Shown here one piece after another: positions 10,061 to 22,280 of a stretch of DNA of 64,000 bases. The position numbers and the translations under genes are program-made. Position 1 is the first letter of the stretch. The number at the start of each line of letters is the position of its first letter. The notes beneath the pieces were generated by a model that saw only the letters and a list, made by a program, of their open reading frames with translations, made no database searches and was not told the origin of the DNA. Origin of the DNA: Cryptomeria japonica (lineage: Eukaryota; Streptophyta; Pinopsida; Cupressales; Cupressaceae); the NCBI RefSeq assembly GCF_030272615.1, contig NC_081406.1, positions 241,365,718 to 241,429,717 of the forward strand, given 5' to 3'.

Positions 10061-12350
10061 TCAATTTAAGAACACATTTGGTTATCCATTTCATTGTCAT
10101 TCAAATTGGTCACATTAACTAGGAACATGGTAACTGTAGCCTCCATCTACACCAAGTTTATTTTCCCCATCTTCTCTCAGAGTGGCCACATACAAATACA
10201 TAGATTCATCGCCAAACATGTCATGTTCCAACTACAATAGACGAGGTGGCATGTGGCCAGCTTGTTGGTTCCCTGCACTTCCTTTAAGAAGTTCCCCTTA
10301 AGAAGACCCAGCTTCGTGACACATTTCCATCTCCCTCATCCAGGTTGCCGGTGTGCATTCTCAAAGTATGCACAATTACAAGATTTCTCATATCCAACCA
10401 TGAGTTGACAAATGTTAAAATAATGATCTCAATCTAACCATGCAATCAGGGAAAGCCTCAAAATCAGGGCGATCGACTTTTTATCAACAACTAGCACACA
10501 TCATGTTAACAACCAACAAGGACACATTTGTCCTTGGCATGAGAAAATCAAGGTTTTGGTGTTTGCAAGAAAGAGGCCTATTTTTTCTATAAAAGCTTGT
10601 GGGATCTCATTGTAAAGGGACTGGGAAATTGTTTTTAGGAGGTGGACTTGTAAAAGATAATTTTTTTTTATTGAGAAACAATTGTAAATTCATAGTTTTC
10701 TTTGGAAACTACATGTTCTTAATACCAGAAGGGTTTGTCATATTATTAGTTTTATGGAATATTTTCTCTAGCCTTGGAATTTTTTCTCTTAATAAATTAT
10801 GGAAGCTATGCCCATGGAGCCTTTTTCTTTTTATTAATCAAAGTGTTTTGTTGATTTCCTTTGAGTTTGTTCTAGTCTACTTATGTGGGTATATTTATTT
10901 TCAGTCTAATTAGGTGCACTTATGATCATGAATGTTTTCTTCTCTTCATAGCGAACCTAAAATAGAAGATGAACTGTACTTCCCATAGCCTACCCTTTAG
11001 GAAATTATAGTTTGGAGGCTCAAACCTTCTTGGTGAACCCTTGTAGGGGTTATTCTAATTAAGAAGCAATAAACCATTCTTGGGATCTCTTGATCAAAAT
11101 TATCTTTGTATATCATGTTTAAGGACATAAAGGGATTATCATTCCTTAGGAGTTTACGATGTTATATAGACCCTTGCAAGTGCTTCCCACAGTCGATATT
11201 TGGTTGTTATGTCCTATGCCTTATAGGATTTGTACATTATTTTCTCTTGGCTAACAATGAAGAATATGTGGTTCATCGTGTCTCCTCAATGATGGTGTGA
11301 ATATTTGGCCAGTAATGGCTGAAACCCTATGAATTATATCACACACATTCTCAATTGAAATGATCATGTCATTTCCTAAACCAATCTTTATTATAGGTGC
11401 ATCGCCCCTTTAGTGTAGTCTACAAGTAAAGACCTCCCTCCCCTTTTTCTCCTTCCCTAATCTTGAAGAGTTGGCTTCTAAAATTTTAGAGGTTGTTTCA
11501 CAGGGCACCTATCCCCCTCCTGTAAAGCTTCCCGACTGTGTCATAAAGCTCTAGTCCCTTTTGAGGATCAATAGTAACATAATCAAAATAAAGTCAAACT
11601 TAAACATAAAGTATAAAAAGGAACAAAATCGAATGGATATTACAAATGAATATGTTAATATGGGTGTTACAAATCACAAATTATACATATGTTAAAATGG
11701 ATATATGAAATTGTAAATTATTTTATATTCTTTTTGCAAATTATTTCATAATCTTAAAATAGATATTATAAAATTGCAAAAAAAAAAATTAAACTACTCA
11801 ACAAATAATTTTCTTATGCAACTTCCTTCAAATTCAATGATAAATATAATGTAATTCTAATAAGATTATAATAAATTTTGACAAAAATATTCTATAATAA
11901 AATGTAAACAAAATAACACTTAATAAGTATTTGAATTCTAGAAACATGAAAATATTACCTCAAATCATTAAATTTGATCTAAAAAATTGTATATCTTCAT
12001 CTTATATGTTGTCAAATAAATAAAAAGGTGGTGGAGAGGTGATGCACTATACAAAATAAACTTGAATTGAATGTCAACTCCATGGAAAATCATTTTTTTT
12101 TTCAATCATGTGTAGAAAGTAGACAAAATCAGAGAATGTGGGCTTGAATCATGGATCAAGGGTCCCATATTACCGTTTTTAAGTCCAACTCGTTTGGCTA
12201 GCCCCAAATATGGCGCTAGATAAATGAGTTTCATTGAAATTTTATAACCTCTGATAAACTTGGAAAAATGTTGGAGATGGATAAGAGGAAAACAAAAAGA
12301 GAGAAGGAATGTGGATAGTAAGAGACAAACATGGACACAATACCCTCACC
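10061..12350. other. No recognisable gene
   Basis: AT-rich sequence without a motif I can assign. Two plus-strand frames of 104 and 64 codons (10599-10913, 11106-11300) are hydrophobic, Leu/Phe-rich and match no family I know. Short poly-A and poly-T runs occur at 11768 and 12090. It may be very old element debris. Confidence 0.5.
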
Positions 12351-12419
12351 CATAAACCTTTTAGCATCAATAAAAAACTCCAAACTCTATACAAATACTC
12401 TAAAAATTTAAGCATACAT

Positions 12420-12640
12420 CAAATACTCTAAACCATGTAATCAATACCCTTAACCCTATACTCTATACTCTATACCCTATACTTGATAGCCACAACCATA
12501 AAACTTAAACCATTTAAACCCTATACCAATACCCTAGACCCTATAACCCCATATGCTAAATCCTCGAACGTATACTAATACCGTAGACCCTTTAACCCCA
12601 TATGCTAAACCATCAAACCTATACTTTATATCTAGAGACC
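12420..12640. repeat. Degenerate ACCCTATA telomere-like repeats
   Basis: Many copies of ACCCTATA, ACCCTAGACCCTATAA and CATATGCTAAACC words occur in loosely tandem ~58-bp units (about 12513 and 12572). A further copy at 12792-12870 lies inside the purine-rich array. The words resemble the plant telomere complement CCCTAAA but are not exact telomere repeats, so interstitial-telomere origin is only a possibility. Confidence 0.7.
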
Positions 12641-15060
12641 TACAATGAGGAAGAAAGTGAGGTTAAGAGACCTACAGACAAGAGTGAGGTGAGAGAGGGA
12701 AAAATATGTGGTAAGGATGGAGGGTGAGATACAAAGGAATGGGGGAATAAAGGTTGTGTGACACTTAGAGAGGGAGGGAGAAACAAAAGAAGGGATGGAC
12801 CCTATACCAATACCATAGACCCTATAACCCCATATGCTAAACCATTAACCCTATACCTTATACCTAGAGACCTATAGTGAGGAAGACAATGAGGTCGACA
12901 GACCTATAGAGAAGACTGAGGTGAGAGAGGGAAAAATATGTGGTAAGGATTAAGGGTAAGATATAGAGGAATGGGGGAATAAAGGGTGTGTGACACTTAG
13001 AGAGAGAGAGAGAGAAAATGCGGGATTGAGGGAGAGTTGTATTTGGTGATAAGGAGGTATTGAGATAGAGAGTGTGTAAAGAGAAGGGGGAGAGACCTAG
13101 AGAGTGGAAGGAATGAGGAAGAAAGTGAGGGGGATACCTAGAGAGAGGAGAGAGTGAGACATAAAGTGATGGACAAACCTAGAGAGGGAAGGGAGTGAGG
13201 AATAAAGTGAGGTCGAGAGACCTAAAGACACTTGAGTGAGGTGAGAGAGGGAAAAAGATAAGGTAAGGATGGAGGGTGAGATAGAGATTGAGTGGGGAAT
13301 AAAGGGGGTGTGAAACCTAGAGAGCATGGGAGAAATAAGAGGAGAGATACAAGAAAAATGAGAGAGAGAGAAGGGGGAAATGAGAGACTTGGGGATAAAG
13401 GACATAGAGGGGAAGGGAGGTGAGAGGCCTAGAATGGAGAGAGAGGTGAGATGGGGGTCTAAGGAGTGTGGGGGGGACAGAGAGATAAACATGAAGGGAC
13501 TAAGAGACTTGGCGATAAAGGACATAGAAGGGAAGGGAGGTGAGAGGTCTAAAGGGGAGAGAGAGGTGAGATTGGAGTTTAAGGAGGGAGGGGGATATAG
13601 AGGTAAACATTAAGGGAATGAGATACTTTGGGATAAAGGAAATAGAAAGGAAGGGAGGTCAAAGGCCTAGAGGAGAGAGAGAGAGGTGAGATTGGGGTTT
13701 GAGGAGGGTGGGGGGATAGAGAGGTGAACATGAAGGGAAGGAGATAGGGGAGGATAAATGACATAGAGGGGAAGGGAAGTGAGAGGCCTAGAGGGGAGAT
13801 TAAGGAGGGTGGGGGGGGGATGGAGAGGTAAACATGAAGGGAACAAGATACTTTGAGATAAAGGATATAGAGGGGAAGGGAGGTGAGAGGCCTAGAGGGG
13901 AGAGAGATGATAAATGGGGGTTTAAGGAGGGTGGGGGGATAGAGAGGTAAACATGATTTGAATGAGATAATTAGGTATAAAGGAAATAGAGAAGAAACAA
14001 GGGGAGAGGCATAGAGGAGAGAGAGAGAGAGGTGAGATGGGGGTTTATGAGGGTGGGGTAGATAGAGAGGTAAACAAGAAGAAAGCGGGGTCCAAGAGAC
14101 CTAGAGAGAGGAGGTAGTGAGGAAGAAATTGAGAGAAAGAGGTGAGAGAGAGAAAGAGATGGGGGTAAGGATGTAGAGGGATATAGAGAGGGATAAGAAG
14201 TAAGGGGAGAGAGAGATTAGGAGATCTAGTTCATAGATACAAATGGAACTATGGGGAAGGGAGATAAAGGTGGAGCAAGAGCCAGATTTAACTAGAGAGA
14301 TAGATTCTAAGAGGCAAGATACCTGGAGGGGAGAGAGGTGATATACCTAGTGGGAGAGAGAGAAAGAGTTGAGAGACCTAATTGGGGAGACAACTCAATG
14401 TGAGATGGATAGAGGTGGATACCTCTAGAGGTCAGTAATAGGACATGGATGAATACGTATACCTCAAGATCTCAATGTGAGATGGATAGAGATCAGTAAT
14501 GGGACATGGATGAATATGGATAACTCAAGATCTGAATGTGAGATGGATAGAGGTAGACACCCTGAGAGATGGAGAGATAGGATGGATAGGTTGTAATTGA
14601 GAGAGGGGAGTGAGATAAAAAATGAGAGAGAAAATAACAAAGAGAAAGAGAGGGGGGAGGAGAAGTAGATAGTGAGTTTTTGAGATACCTAGAGAGGGTA
14701 AAGGTAGATAGGTGAGGGGGAGAGTTCACAAATAAATAGAGGGGCAATTAGGTAGGGAGAGAAGTGGAGAGGGAGGGAAACAAATATGCAAAAGAGAAAT
14801 TGAGGTGGCATACTTAGAGCCTAAGGAGGGATGGGTAAGAGACACAATAGGTAGAGATAGATGTAGAAGGAGAGAGATAGCTAATGAGATAGGAGGGGAT
14901 AGGTACTGAGGTAAATAGGCAAGGAGATACGGGTATAGATGGAGAGAGGGTGGGAGGACTAGGTAATGATTGAGAGAATCAATGTGAGAGGAAGGCAAGG
15001 GTAGCGATGGGGCTAAGGAGGTAACCTGATTTAGATACGATGAGAGAGAGAGAGAGTTTG
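12640..15060. repeat. 2.4-kb polypurine array (GAGAGG-rich on plus strand)
   Basis: The plus strand is overwhelmingly A and G for about 2.4 kb, made of words such as GAGAGAGG, GGTGAGAG and AAGGGAGG. Longer units are visible: GAGGTGAGAGAGGGAAAAA at 12686, 12918 and 13238; a ~117-bp minisatellite at 13384-14090; and a 60-75-bp unit with AATGTGAGATGGATAG at about 14398, 14473 and 14534. Ser/Pro/Leu-rich frames on the minus strand are translation of this low-complexity sequence and not genes. Confidence 0.93.
13384..14090. repeat. Six-unit purine minisatellite, ~105-120 bp period
   Basis: Units start near 13384, 13504, 13621, 13741, 13847 and 13964. Each reads GATAAAGGA..ATAGAGGGGAAGG, then GAGAGGCCTAGAGGGGAGAG, then TTAAGGAGGGTGGGGGGATAG, then AGGTAAACATGAAGGGA with small changes. 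GC content and purine bias exceed the flanks. Confidence 0.88.
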
Positions 15061-15138
15061 AGTGTAAATTGAGTTCTCAACATTCAATTAAACTAACAAA
15101 CATTGCAAGAATCTTAAACATTGTTTCAATGCTAAACA

Positions 15139-15276
15139 TTTGGCGCTCTCCCTATTTGGCATGCGCAAAATGTGGAAAATGGACTTTTCCCAGATGACTA
15201 GGACCAGATTTGGTGTTCACCAAATGGGACAAATTCATTATTCACATTTGGCAAGCACCAAATAGGGAGAGTGCCA
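15139..15276. repeat. Foldback structure: inverted repeats plus inner hairpin
   Basis: Arm one (15139-15164) contains GCGCTCTCCCTATTTGGC; arm two (15251-15276) contains CACCAAATAGGGAGAGTG, its near-perfect complement. Between them ATTTGGTG-TT-CACCAAAT (15208-15225) is itself a hairpin. Related TTGGTGGGCACCA and TTGGCAAGCACCAA words follow to about 15320. No obvious target duplication was found, so a MITE is possible but not shown. Confidence 0.7.
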
Positions 15277-15320
15277 TAGTTGGTGGGCACCACATGGTCC
15301 ACTTTGGGAAACACCAACCC

Positions 15321-16150
15321 TATGGGTTAGATTCACCTTGGGAATCCAACCCAAAGGTTTGGATGACCATTTCAAGTTAGAGATGTGTTTTTATCAGAAG
15401 ATTGAAAATTTTGACATATTTTTGCTTATGCTCTCCATCAGGTTTGCACGTGTTTCTATGCAACAAAAAAACCACCAAAGCAACCTTAATCTCCCTCTTA
15501 GCTATCCAAACATGTAATTTATTTCAAATTTTAATTTTTTTAATGCTTTCATCTTTAATTTCTTTTGGTGGTGTGTTTTTTTTGGTCAAAAGCCAACATG
15601 TGCTATTTTGGGTATAGTTTTTTACATGTTCATCGAATTTTGAAAAAACTTACATTTTTAGAAACTAGACTCCATTCTACATAACTTAAAAAAAAAATGA
15701 TTTTTGATTAGTTTTCAATGATTTTAGGGTGTAGCATTGCACAAATTTCTACTTTTTAGGATGTGTTCACTTTGAAAATTAGTTAAAAATCATATACTCA
15801 TTAAAAAAATTGCTAAAAAGTGCAACATAAACTACAAGGTGTTAGATAATTTCTCACCAAATCGACTTTAAAAATTCAAAAAAAAAAATTAACATTTTAG
15901 GGGGGGCACAACAAACAATATGTTTTATTTTTTGCATTAAAAAAAGACCACTTTTTGTGGCCCCCTTTTTCAAGCCCTTAATCTCCACCAATTTCAAAAT
16001 AAATATAGTATTTTGGAAAGTAGACTCGAAGCACTTTGACTGTTGTTCTTTTTGCATCTTCAAATTTGGAGTGTAACTATGTTCAATTTGTCATTGAAGT
16101 TTAGAAATTGCTAATTTCAAAAAAAAAAAAAAAAGTGGTATCTTAAGACC
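15321..16150. other. No recognisable gene; A- and T-runs
   Basis: AT-rich sequence with homopolymer runs (A at 15877-15886 and 16121-16134; T at 15535, 15572). It leads directly into the gag-like ORF of the plus element. No LTR equivalent to 8026-9156 is found here, so the 5' end of the plus element is missing or unrecognisable. Confidence 0.5.
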
Positions 16151-16168
16151 GTCTTTTGCTACCACAAC

Positions 16169-17368
16169 TTGGTGTACATACCACTCAAAGATTTTATAGA
16201 TCCCAATCCTATAGATGCTAATGAAAAAATTAATACTTGTACCTCTCCTAGGTTATCTAATATGAATAAAGAAAGAGATAATAGTCCTATCAATGATCTC
16301 TACAATGGAGAGAAAGCATTCAAGAGAAATATGGCCCCATCTTTTTGTCATACACATACCCTTGCGCAAGTGGGGAAAAATCAAAATAATGGTGTTTCTA
16401 TCTCTCTATATCCTCCTTATTCTCCTAGAGCCTATCTTAATCATCAAAACATTTATACAGAAGATGATGTTATGTATTTCATTCATGATCTCTCTCCCCA
16501 TATAACATTAAGAAAAGATGATGTCTTAGATGATAAGGATCTTCCTTCCCAATCTACCAAATAGTATATGCATTATGAAATAGAGGAAACTTCACAAGGT
16601 ATTCCTTCTTCATCTACTAATCCTTTCATTCCTTCTAAACATCCTTACACTACAAGCCTCAAACAAATTTATTATAATGTTCCTCTGCCTTATCAATTAA
16701 AGGATTCTTATAGGAGTGGCTTTAAACTAATATCAAAACAAGGTTTTAAAGGATGAGGACTTGGAAAAATTGAACAAGGAATTGATTCCCTATAAACCCT
16801 CCTACACAAATTACCACATAAGGCCTAGGAAATGATAATAAATCTCCTATGGATGGCCTCCTTAGGATTCTAGATTTCAAGGACCATCTCGCAAGACAAG
16901 TCATTTGTCCCCATAAAAGTGCTTCTTATTTAAAAACTCCTTTTTGTTTATTTCATCAAAATCACGACCATCATGCTAATTATTGTCCTAATTTTCAAAA
17001 TGCCATGAAAGCACTTATTTATAGTGGCAAAGTTAAAATCATAGATGAAAATCCTTCTTCATCTAATAATAACCCTTGACCTCAATCTCAAAAGAATAAG
17101 CCTAAACCTATTGGTGATCAAGAAAAAATGGCTACTATCTAGAATATTTTGGACATTGAAGTATGACAAGAATGTGGTTTTTCCTTTTGTGAAGCTTAGC
17201 ACTAAGCATAAAGAAGGTACTGGACATTGCCTTTTTCGTTATGGTGGTTCTCATTCTCTTGGAAAGTGTAAAGCATTTAAGGAATTTGTTCAAGAACAAT
17301 ATGATCGTGCTCATATATGTCTTTTAATAGATCTTTCTCTCTTTATTGGTGAAAAGGTAGTTCCTTAG
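16169..17368 (+). pseudogene. Gag-like ORF of the gag-only LTR element, plus copy
   Basis: This is the sister of the minus-strand gene at 6027-7192. Blocks in order: DFIDPNPIDANEK and CTSPRLSNMNKE, SFCHTHTLAQVG, YPPYSPRAYLNHQN, DDVMYFIHDLSPHI, SYRSGFKLISKQGFKG, FCLFHQNHDHHANYC (first Cys/His cluster, about 16945) and HCLFRYGGSHSLGKC (second, about 17225). The frame is broken by stops at about 16562 and 16755 and by two shifts (near 16.8 and 17.07 kb). No protease, reverse transcriptase or integrase follows in the 2.2 kb to the 3' LTR, so the element would depend on enzymes supplied by another element. Confidence 0.78.
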
Positions 17369-19590
17369 CACTACTTTCACCCTCATGTTTCTCCTTACCC
17401 TATGACACAAGTAGTTAACTTACCTGGGGGCTCTTTTTCATTACAGGTGGTTCTTTTTCAATTTCAAATATCTTGGGGTAGCAACATGATTCTCTCTTAA
17501 TTCTATTCTATCTCTCATAGTTTCACCAATTGCTTTATGGATTACATTCTTCATAACTTGATGTCCTTTCCTGCATAGAATTATCGTTCATGTGAGTACA
17601 TGTGTGTCCCTTGTTAGGACCTATTATTTGTTTAAATTACATTTCTTTTATGAATAATCTCTCCTAAGGAAATGTGTGATTCTCCCCCTTAATATTTCCT
17701 TGTCTTCTTGCTTGGGGGGTAAGAATGGCTTTTTCCCTTTCTCACTATTCCCTTTTAGGGGTGGAATTTTTAATGTGTTTATATCCTTTATTGCAATATA
17801 AGGTATGTATCCTACATACTAATCCCTCCTTAGGGGAATTTTTGATCTTTCTTTCTCTCTCTTTCTCTTTGAATATTACTACTTCTTTTGAGTTGCATTT
17901 ATATATACTAATGCCCTTTTTTGTATTATTCATGTGAGTGCATTGTGCATTTTCTTATGTTTAATCTCTCCTTAGAGGTTGTGTAATTCTTCTCATTGTT
18001 GTCACACTTGAGGGGCAATAATTTATCTCTCTTCTTTCTAAGGATCAAATTTTCCTTTGTTGAGTGTTGTTTATTCATGATTTGATGGCATTCCTTGCGT
18101 GAAGTTGTTGGTTACTCAAGGATTCTCTCTTATGAAAGAGGTGTGAGTCCTTGGCTATAACCTCTTCTTCACTTGGAAATGCATATCTATTATAAACTTA
18201 CCCCTCTCATTGGATTAAAATCGTGTCACCCTTCATCAAGAATCTCTTTCACCTACCAATAGGAAGAAGGTATGCATTCTTGTTCTTCTTCCCTTGTTTT
18301 GGTAGAAGATGTATTTGTTCAGGAAACTTCTCTTGGAGGTACATATATTTTGAGAAAAGATATACACTTGTTGCAAGATATCTCTTTTTCAACTATCTTA
18401 TCCTTTCTTGAAGAGTATTCCCTCTTTAGCTTGTATTTATGATATTATTGCCAAAACAATATCTCCTTAGTGTTGAAGGCGGGTATCCTTGTTTCTTGTT
18501 TCCTTAAGACATCGACATAGGGATATGTTGACATCTTAAGGGGGGCACCCATATTACTCCCTTTGTACCATATTATATTATATTTCAGCATATCATTTTT
18601 TCATGTCTTAAACAGGGTGTTCGTTATCAAAACCAAAGGAAACAAAGTCTTATATGATACACCCAAAACTAGACGCAGCATTCAATATGTGTCCTAAATG
18701 GGTTTAAAATTCATTGAAACTAGAGTAAAACAAAATCTTACATGGGATGTTCTCAAAACCAAGCATGTATTTGTTCAACCAAGGTTGCACATTCTTAGAA
18801 CTAGAGAAAACTCTTACATCAAATGTTCCCAAGGCTACACATTTATCTCTTGACATTCACACCGTCACCTCTTGGTATTTGCATTTACATTACATGTCTT
18901 AAATAGGTTGATTCACACTTGAAACCAAAGGAAAAAAACTCTTATACATGGTGCTATATACTTGAAACCAAACATCACTTGCACACACGCACGAGGATTA
19001 GTCGAATTTGTAGAATAGGGCTAGACTATTCCTAGTCTCCTCCCCAAAATGGATCACGTAGATAAAAACATCAAGGGGTGAGGTATATATGTCCTGTCTC
19101 ATCATTATTCTTGTAGATCACCTGGAAAAGAATGTCTATTGTGTATTCATGTTCTCTCTTCTTCTCATGAACTTATAGTTTTTCTATTAATAGTTCATGG
19201 ATGATGGTTGCTTTTCTCTTTTATGTGATCACTTATGTTTGTCAGATGGTATTTTTCAATAATGATATTAGTTGTTGAGATATTTTTGATATCGAGGTCT
19301 CTTTAGCTAGTTGACTTGAGGTCTTGTTTTTGGTCTTTAGCTTTTGTTGTCTATCTTTCTGTGTCTTTTGAATTTTTTTGCCTTTTTGCCTTTGTTTGTC
19401 TTTTTGTTTTTGTCTTGTTTTGTGTGCCCTTGCACGTGTTTGAGTGAGTTTAAATCCTAAGATTGGGGGTTTGTTTCCTCAAAATTAGTGATGTCTTATA
19501 CTCCTTTTGATTTTTATCTGCATCCTCATCTTCTTTATCTCTATTTTGTCTATTTTACCATGAGTATTTGTTTCAGCTCATACTCTTGCT
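17369..19590 (+). mobile_element. Non-coding tail of the plus gag-only element
   Basis: No coding motif in 2.2 kb between the gag-like ORF and the polypurine tract. Degenerate repeats are visible: CTCTCCTTAGRGG-type words near 17.66, 17.83 and 17.97 kb, and later AACTAGAG..AACTCTTACAT words near 18.74, 18.80 and 18.94 kb. The first part matches the tail of the minus copy at 4.9-5.9 kb. This large gag-only layout is that of a LARD-like non-autonomous element. Confidence 0.65.
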
Positions 19591-19604
19591 AAAGTGGGGG
19601 CTAA
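19591..19604 (+). promoter_or_regulatory. Polypurine tract
   Basis: AAAGTGGGGGCTAA lies one base before the LTR start TGTAGCATCC, the position of the plus-strand primer for reverse transcription. It supports plus orientation of this element. Confidence 0.8.
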
Positions 19605-19605
19605 A

Positions 19606-20722
19606 TGTAGCATCCTAAATTCTACTCCCTTACAATTTAGTCCACATTTTGTTCCCTCACCTTAGTGTGCATCCCCCGATGCCTAATTAAGTCTTAATTA
19701 TTCCTTCATCATGTGAATATGGCTTCATTTTCATACCATGCACTACATGGCTCCTTAGTCTGGCCCCAAAATAGAGTAGGACCAGGGAATGGCACTTTGG
19801 TCCTCCTTAATTGGGCCTTATCTTGGCCCCCCCTTGCATACTCAAATTTGGGCAGGAAACCTCTTCCCGTGTCATCCTATGTTAGAAAATCAATACATTT
19901 TTTGATGGGAAAGTATATAAGGAGGCTTTCCTCTCTCATTTTCATGTATGGGCATCATTAGAGAAGGGCAAGATTATAATCATCAAGCATCTCTAAAGAT
20001 ATTTGAGGTTGCATTCTTCATTCATCAATTGTGGAGTAACATTACATCTTTTATTTGCAAGAATGTGTGTGTGATTAGGATTTTGTAATGTTCATGGGCC
20101 ATTTCATACAACATATATGATTACGGTTAAGAAGCAAGGAATCATTATCAGTCATTGCAGATCTGAGGTATATCCTTCCTTTATTTGTTTTAGCATGTGC
20201 AATATTTCATTCAAGGTTGGTTCCTAAACTGAGGTTTGACTTAGGCAAGCCCCTATTCCTAAAATATTTCCCTTTCTTTCTATGTGCAAGAAATAGGTAT
20301 AGACCCGCAATCTTTAGAATATGCAATATTTACAGAGATGAATCAACCCCTTTTGGTGTGTGAAACGTTAGGAGAACCAGAGCAAAAGGAACTTTTGGAT
20401 CGACATTTTTGGAGCTTTTTTAAGTATTAGGTCCAAATCTGCATATACTACTCAGATCCAGGGGCATGCCTCAATTTGATGACTGAAGCTCATTGTTTTT
20501 GCATTTTTACCTTCATTTTTAGTACTTTTCCCTAATTTCAACAATTCAACTCACAAAAGAGGGTAAACAAATTCACACCTCCTTGAATCCAATTTGCATT
20601 CATTCCTTATCATTACTGGTTTTTAATTGAATCCATTGGATTCACCCCTCTTTTGAATGTAATGGTATATTAGTAGCTTTCATCCCTCTCATGGTGTAAA
20701 CCCTAATTTTCCACCCATTACA
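19606..20722 (+). mobile_element. 3' LTR of the plus gag-only element (1117 bp)
   Basis: It starts TGTAGCATCCTAAATTC and ends TTTCCACCCATTACA. Both ends match the LTRs at 8026-9156 (minus) and 35637-36849 (plus). It is preceded by a polypurine tract. To the right lies gypsy integrase sequence (from about 20780), which suggests this element landed in an older gypsy copy; without a 5' end no target duplication can be checked. Confidence 0.85.
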
Positions 20723-20779
20723 CTACTAACATTGAAGCAATTTGTAGATTTCTTTTTCGAACAACATAATTTATCACTT

Positions 20780-21500
20780 TGGATTACCTTCTACTTTGTT
20801 TCGCATAATGATATGTCATTTAAGAAGGACTTGAAGAAATCATTAGAGGATTCTAGTACTCAATATTAGTTTTCTACACCTTATTACCTTCAATATAATG
20901 GCCAAGATGAAGCATTTAATAAGATCATTGAATAGATTATACATATAAATTATTAAAAAATATAGTAAAGAATAGCATACATAGTTGATTATGCATTATG
21001 GGCTTATTGTATAATTGGTTATATAATTGCAAGTACAACACAGTATAGCCTTGCATGTGGTACCAATGTTATCATGTCTTTAGTGTTGTAAATTCCACCT
21101 TTGCAAGTTTTCCTGAAAGAGTTGATTGGTGATGACACTTATTATGTAGAATGTCTCAATCGCCTTGAGTTAATTGATGAGGACAAATTAAAGGCCCTTG
21201 AGAACCTTCAATTCTATCAAAGATCCTTATTAAAATATCATAATAAGAATTTTCTTTCTCACACATTTAAAATAAGTGATCTCAATCACAATGAAAACTA
21301 GAGAAATGTGAATGCACAAGCCAATCAAAAGGTGAATTTTATCCCTGATTGGTTAGGTTCTTATGTAATTACCTTTATCTATGGTCTTGGTGCTTATGGT
21401 CTATCCTATATAGATAGTACACCTAAGAAAGAACTAATCAACGCAATGCACCTCCATCAATACTATACATATAATTCTCCTATGTATCATGCACGTGACA
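20780..21500 (+). pseudogene. Ty3/gypsy integrase C-terminal relic
   Basis: Reading plus: FSTPYYLQYNGQDEAFNK (end of the catalytic core with the third acidic residue), a decayed stretch, then GTNVIMSL, PPLQVFLKEL, YYVECLNRLELIDEDKLKALEN split over the frame at 21101, QFYQRSLLKYHNK, and the C-terminal domain LGSYVITFIYGLGAYGL. This is the usual order in Tat-like gypsy integrases, where the last block corresponds to the GPY/F region. Stops and at least one shift (21301-21308) show it is dead. Upstream RT is absent. Confidence 0.8.
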
Positions 21501-21509
21501 CTTAGACAT

Positions 21510-22280
21510 TTTAAAGTTTTATAATACATTTTGATATGACAATCCTTCATCAAAATATTACTCTTTGATTGTGTTATAATTAATGCATGTATGATCATGT
21601 TTTTTAATTAGGAATTATATGTATATGTATATTAATTCTATGTATTGTATTTGTATTGATCTCTTTTATAGCACATTGTATCTATTAATTAACTAATAAT
21701 TTCTCTTGCAACGCCCTATGTTAATTATAATGTATTATTATTTCATTAATCATTTTATTTACTTGTAGTCTATTTTATTAGTTATCTTGTTTTATTTATC
21801 TCTTTTATACATCTATATTATTATGAAATATTAGTTCATCATAGAATTTGATTAAGTATATATCTTACATGTGTTTAAATAAATTATGATTGCATCTAAA
21901 TTAATCATACATCAATAAAAACTCATCCATAACATGCTTGAAACTAGGGCATAAATTTGAATAAGAGTCAAGGCAAAACAAGATCTCATTCACATATATG
22001 TGTATGCATGTGTGTATAAATGACTCATGTGTGTGTGTGTGTGTGTAAATTTCTCATATGTGTGTCTGTGTATATTTATATGTATGTATAAATGTCTTAA
22101 TGTACATGTATTGTCACAATTATAACCAAATATGGTATTTTTATACATGTATATTACTTTTTATACATAAAAATGATATCAAAAATATCAAAGGAATTGG
22201 GTCATAGCTCTTGGAACCCTCTAGTGCTAGTGGATCTAAGTCAACATGGGGTAGCTATTTTATGAACATATGTAAATATT
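21510..22280. other. AT-rich spacer with TG microsatellite
   Basis: No coding signal. A TG dinucleotide run at about 22026-22046 and several TATGTG words nearby form a minor microsatellite. The 109-codon plus frame that begins at 22284 has no recognisable motif. Confidence 0.55.

Noticed and set aside
10599-11300. Two hydrophobic frames that could suggest a membrane protein
   Set aside because: No recognisable family and no supporting context; hydrophobicity follows from T-rich sequence.
13384-14090. Regular repeats considered as a CRISPR-like array
   Set aside because: Units are contiguous ~117-bp repeats with no unique spacers, in a plant nuclear context.
13097-14998. Several open frames of 60-142 codons on both strands, Ser/Pro/Leu- or Arg/Glu/Gly-rich
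   Set aside because: They are translations of the polypurine array; low complexity and strand-symmetric, with no start context or domain.
16121-16134. A-run before the plus gag-like ORF considered as a LINE/SINE poly-A tail
   Set aside because: No LINE or SINE body upstream and no target duplication; the flank leads straight into an LTR-element ORF.
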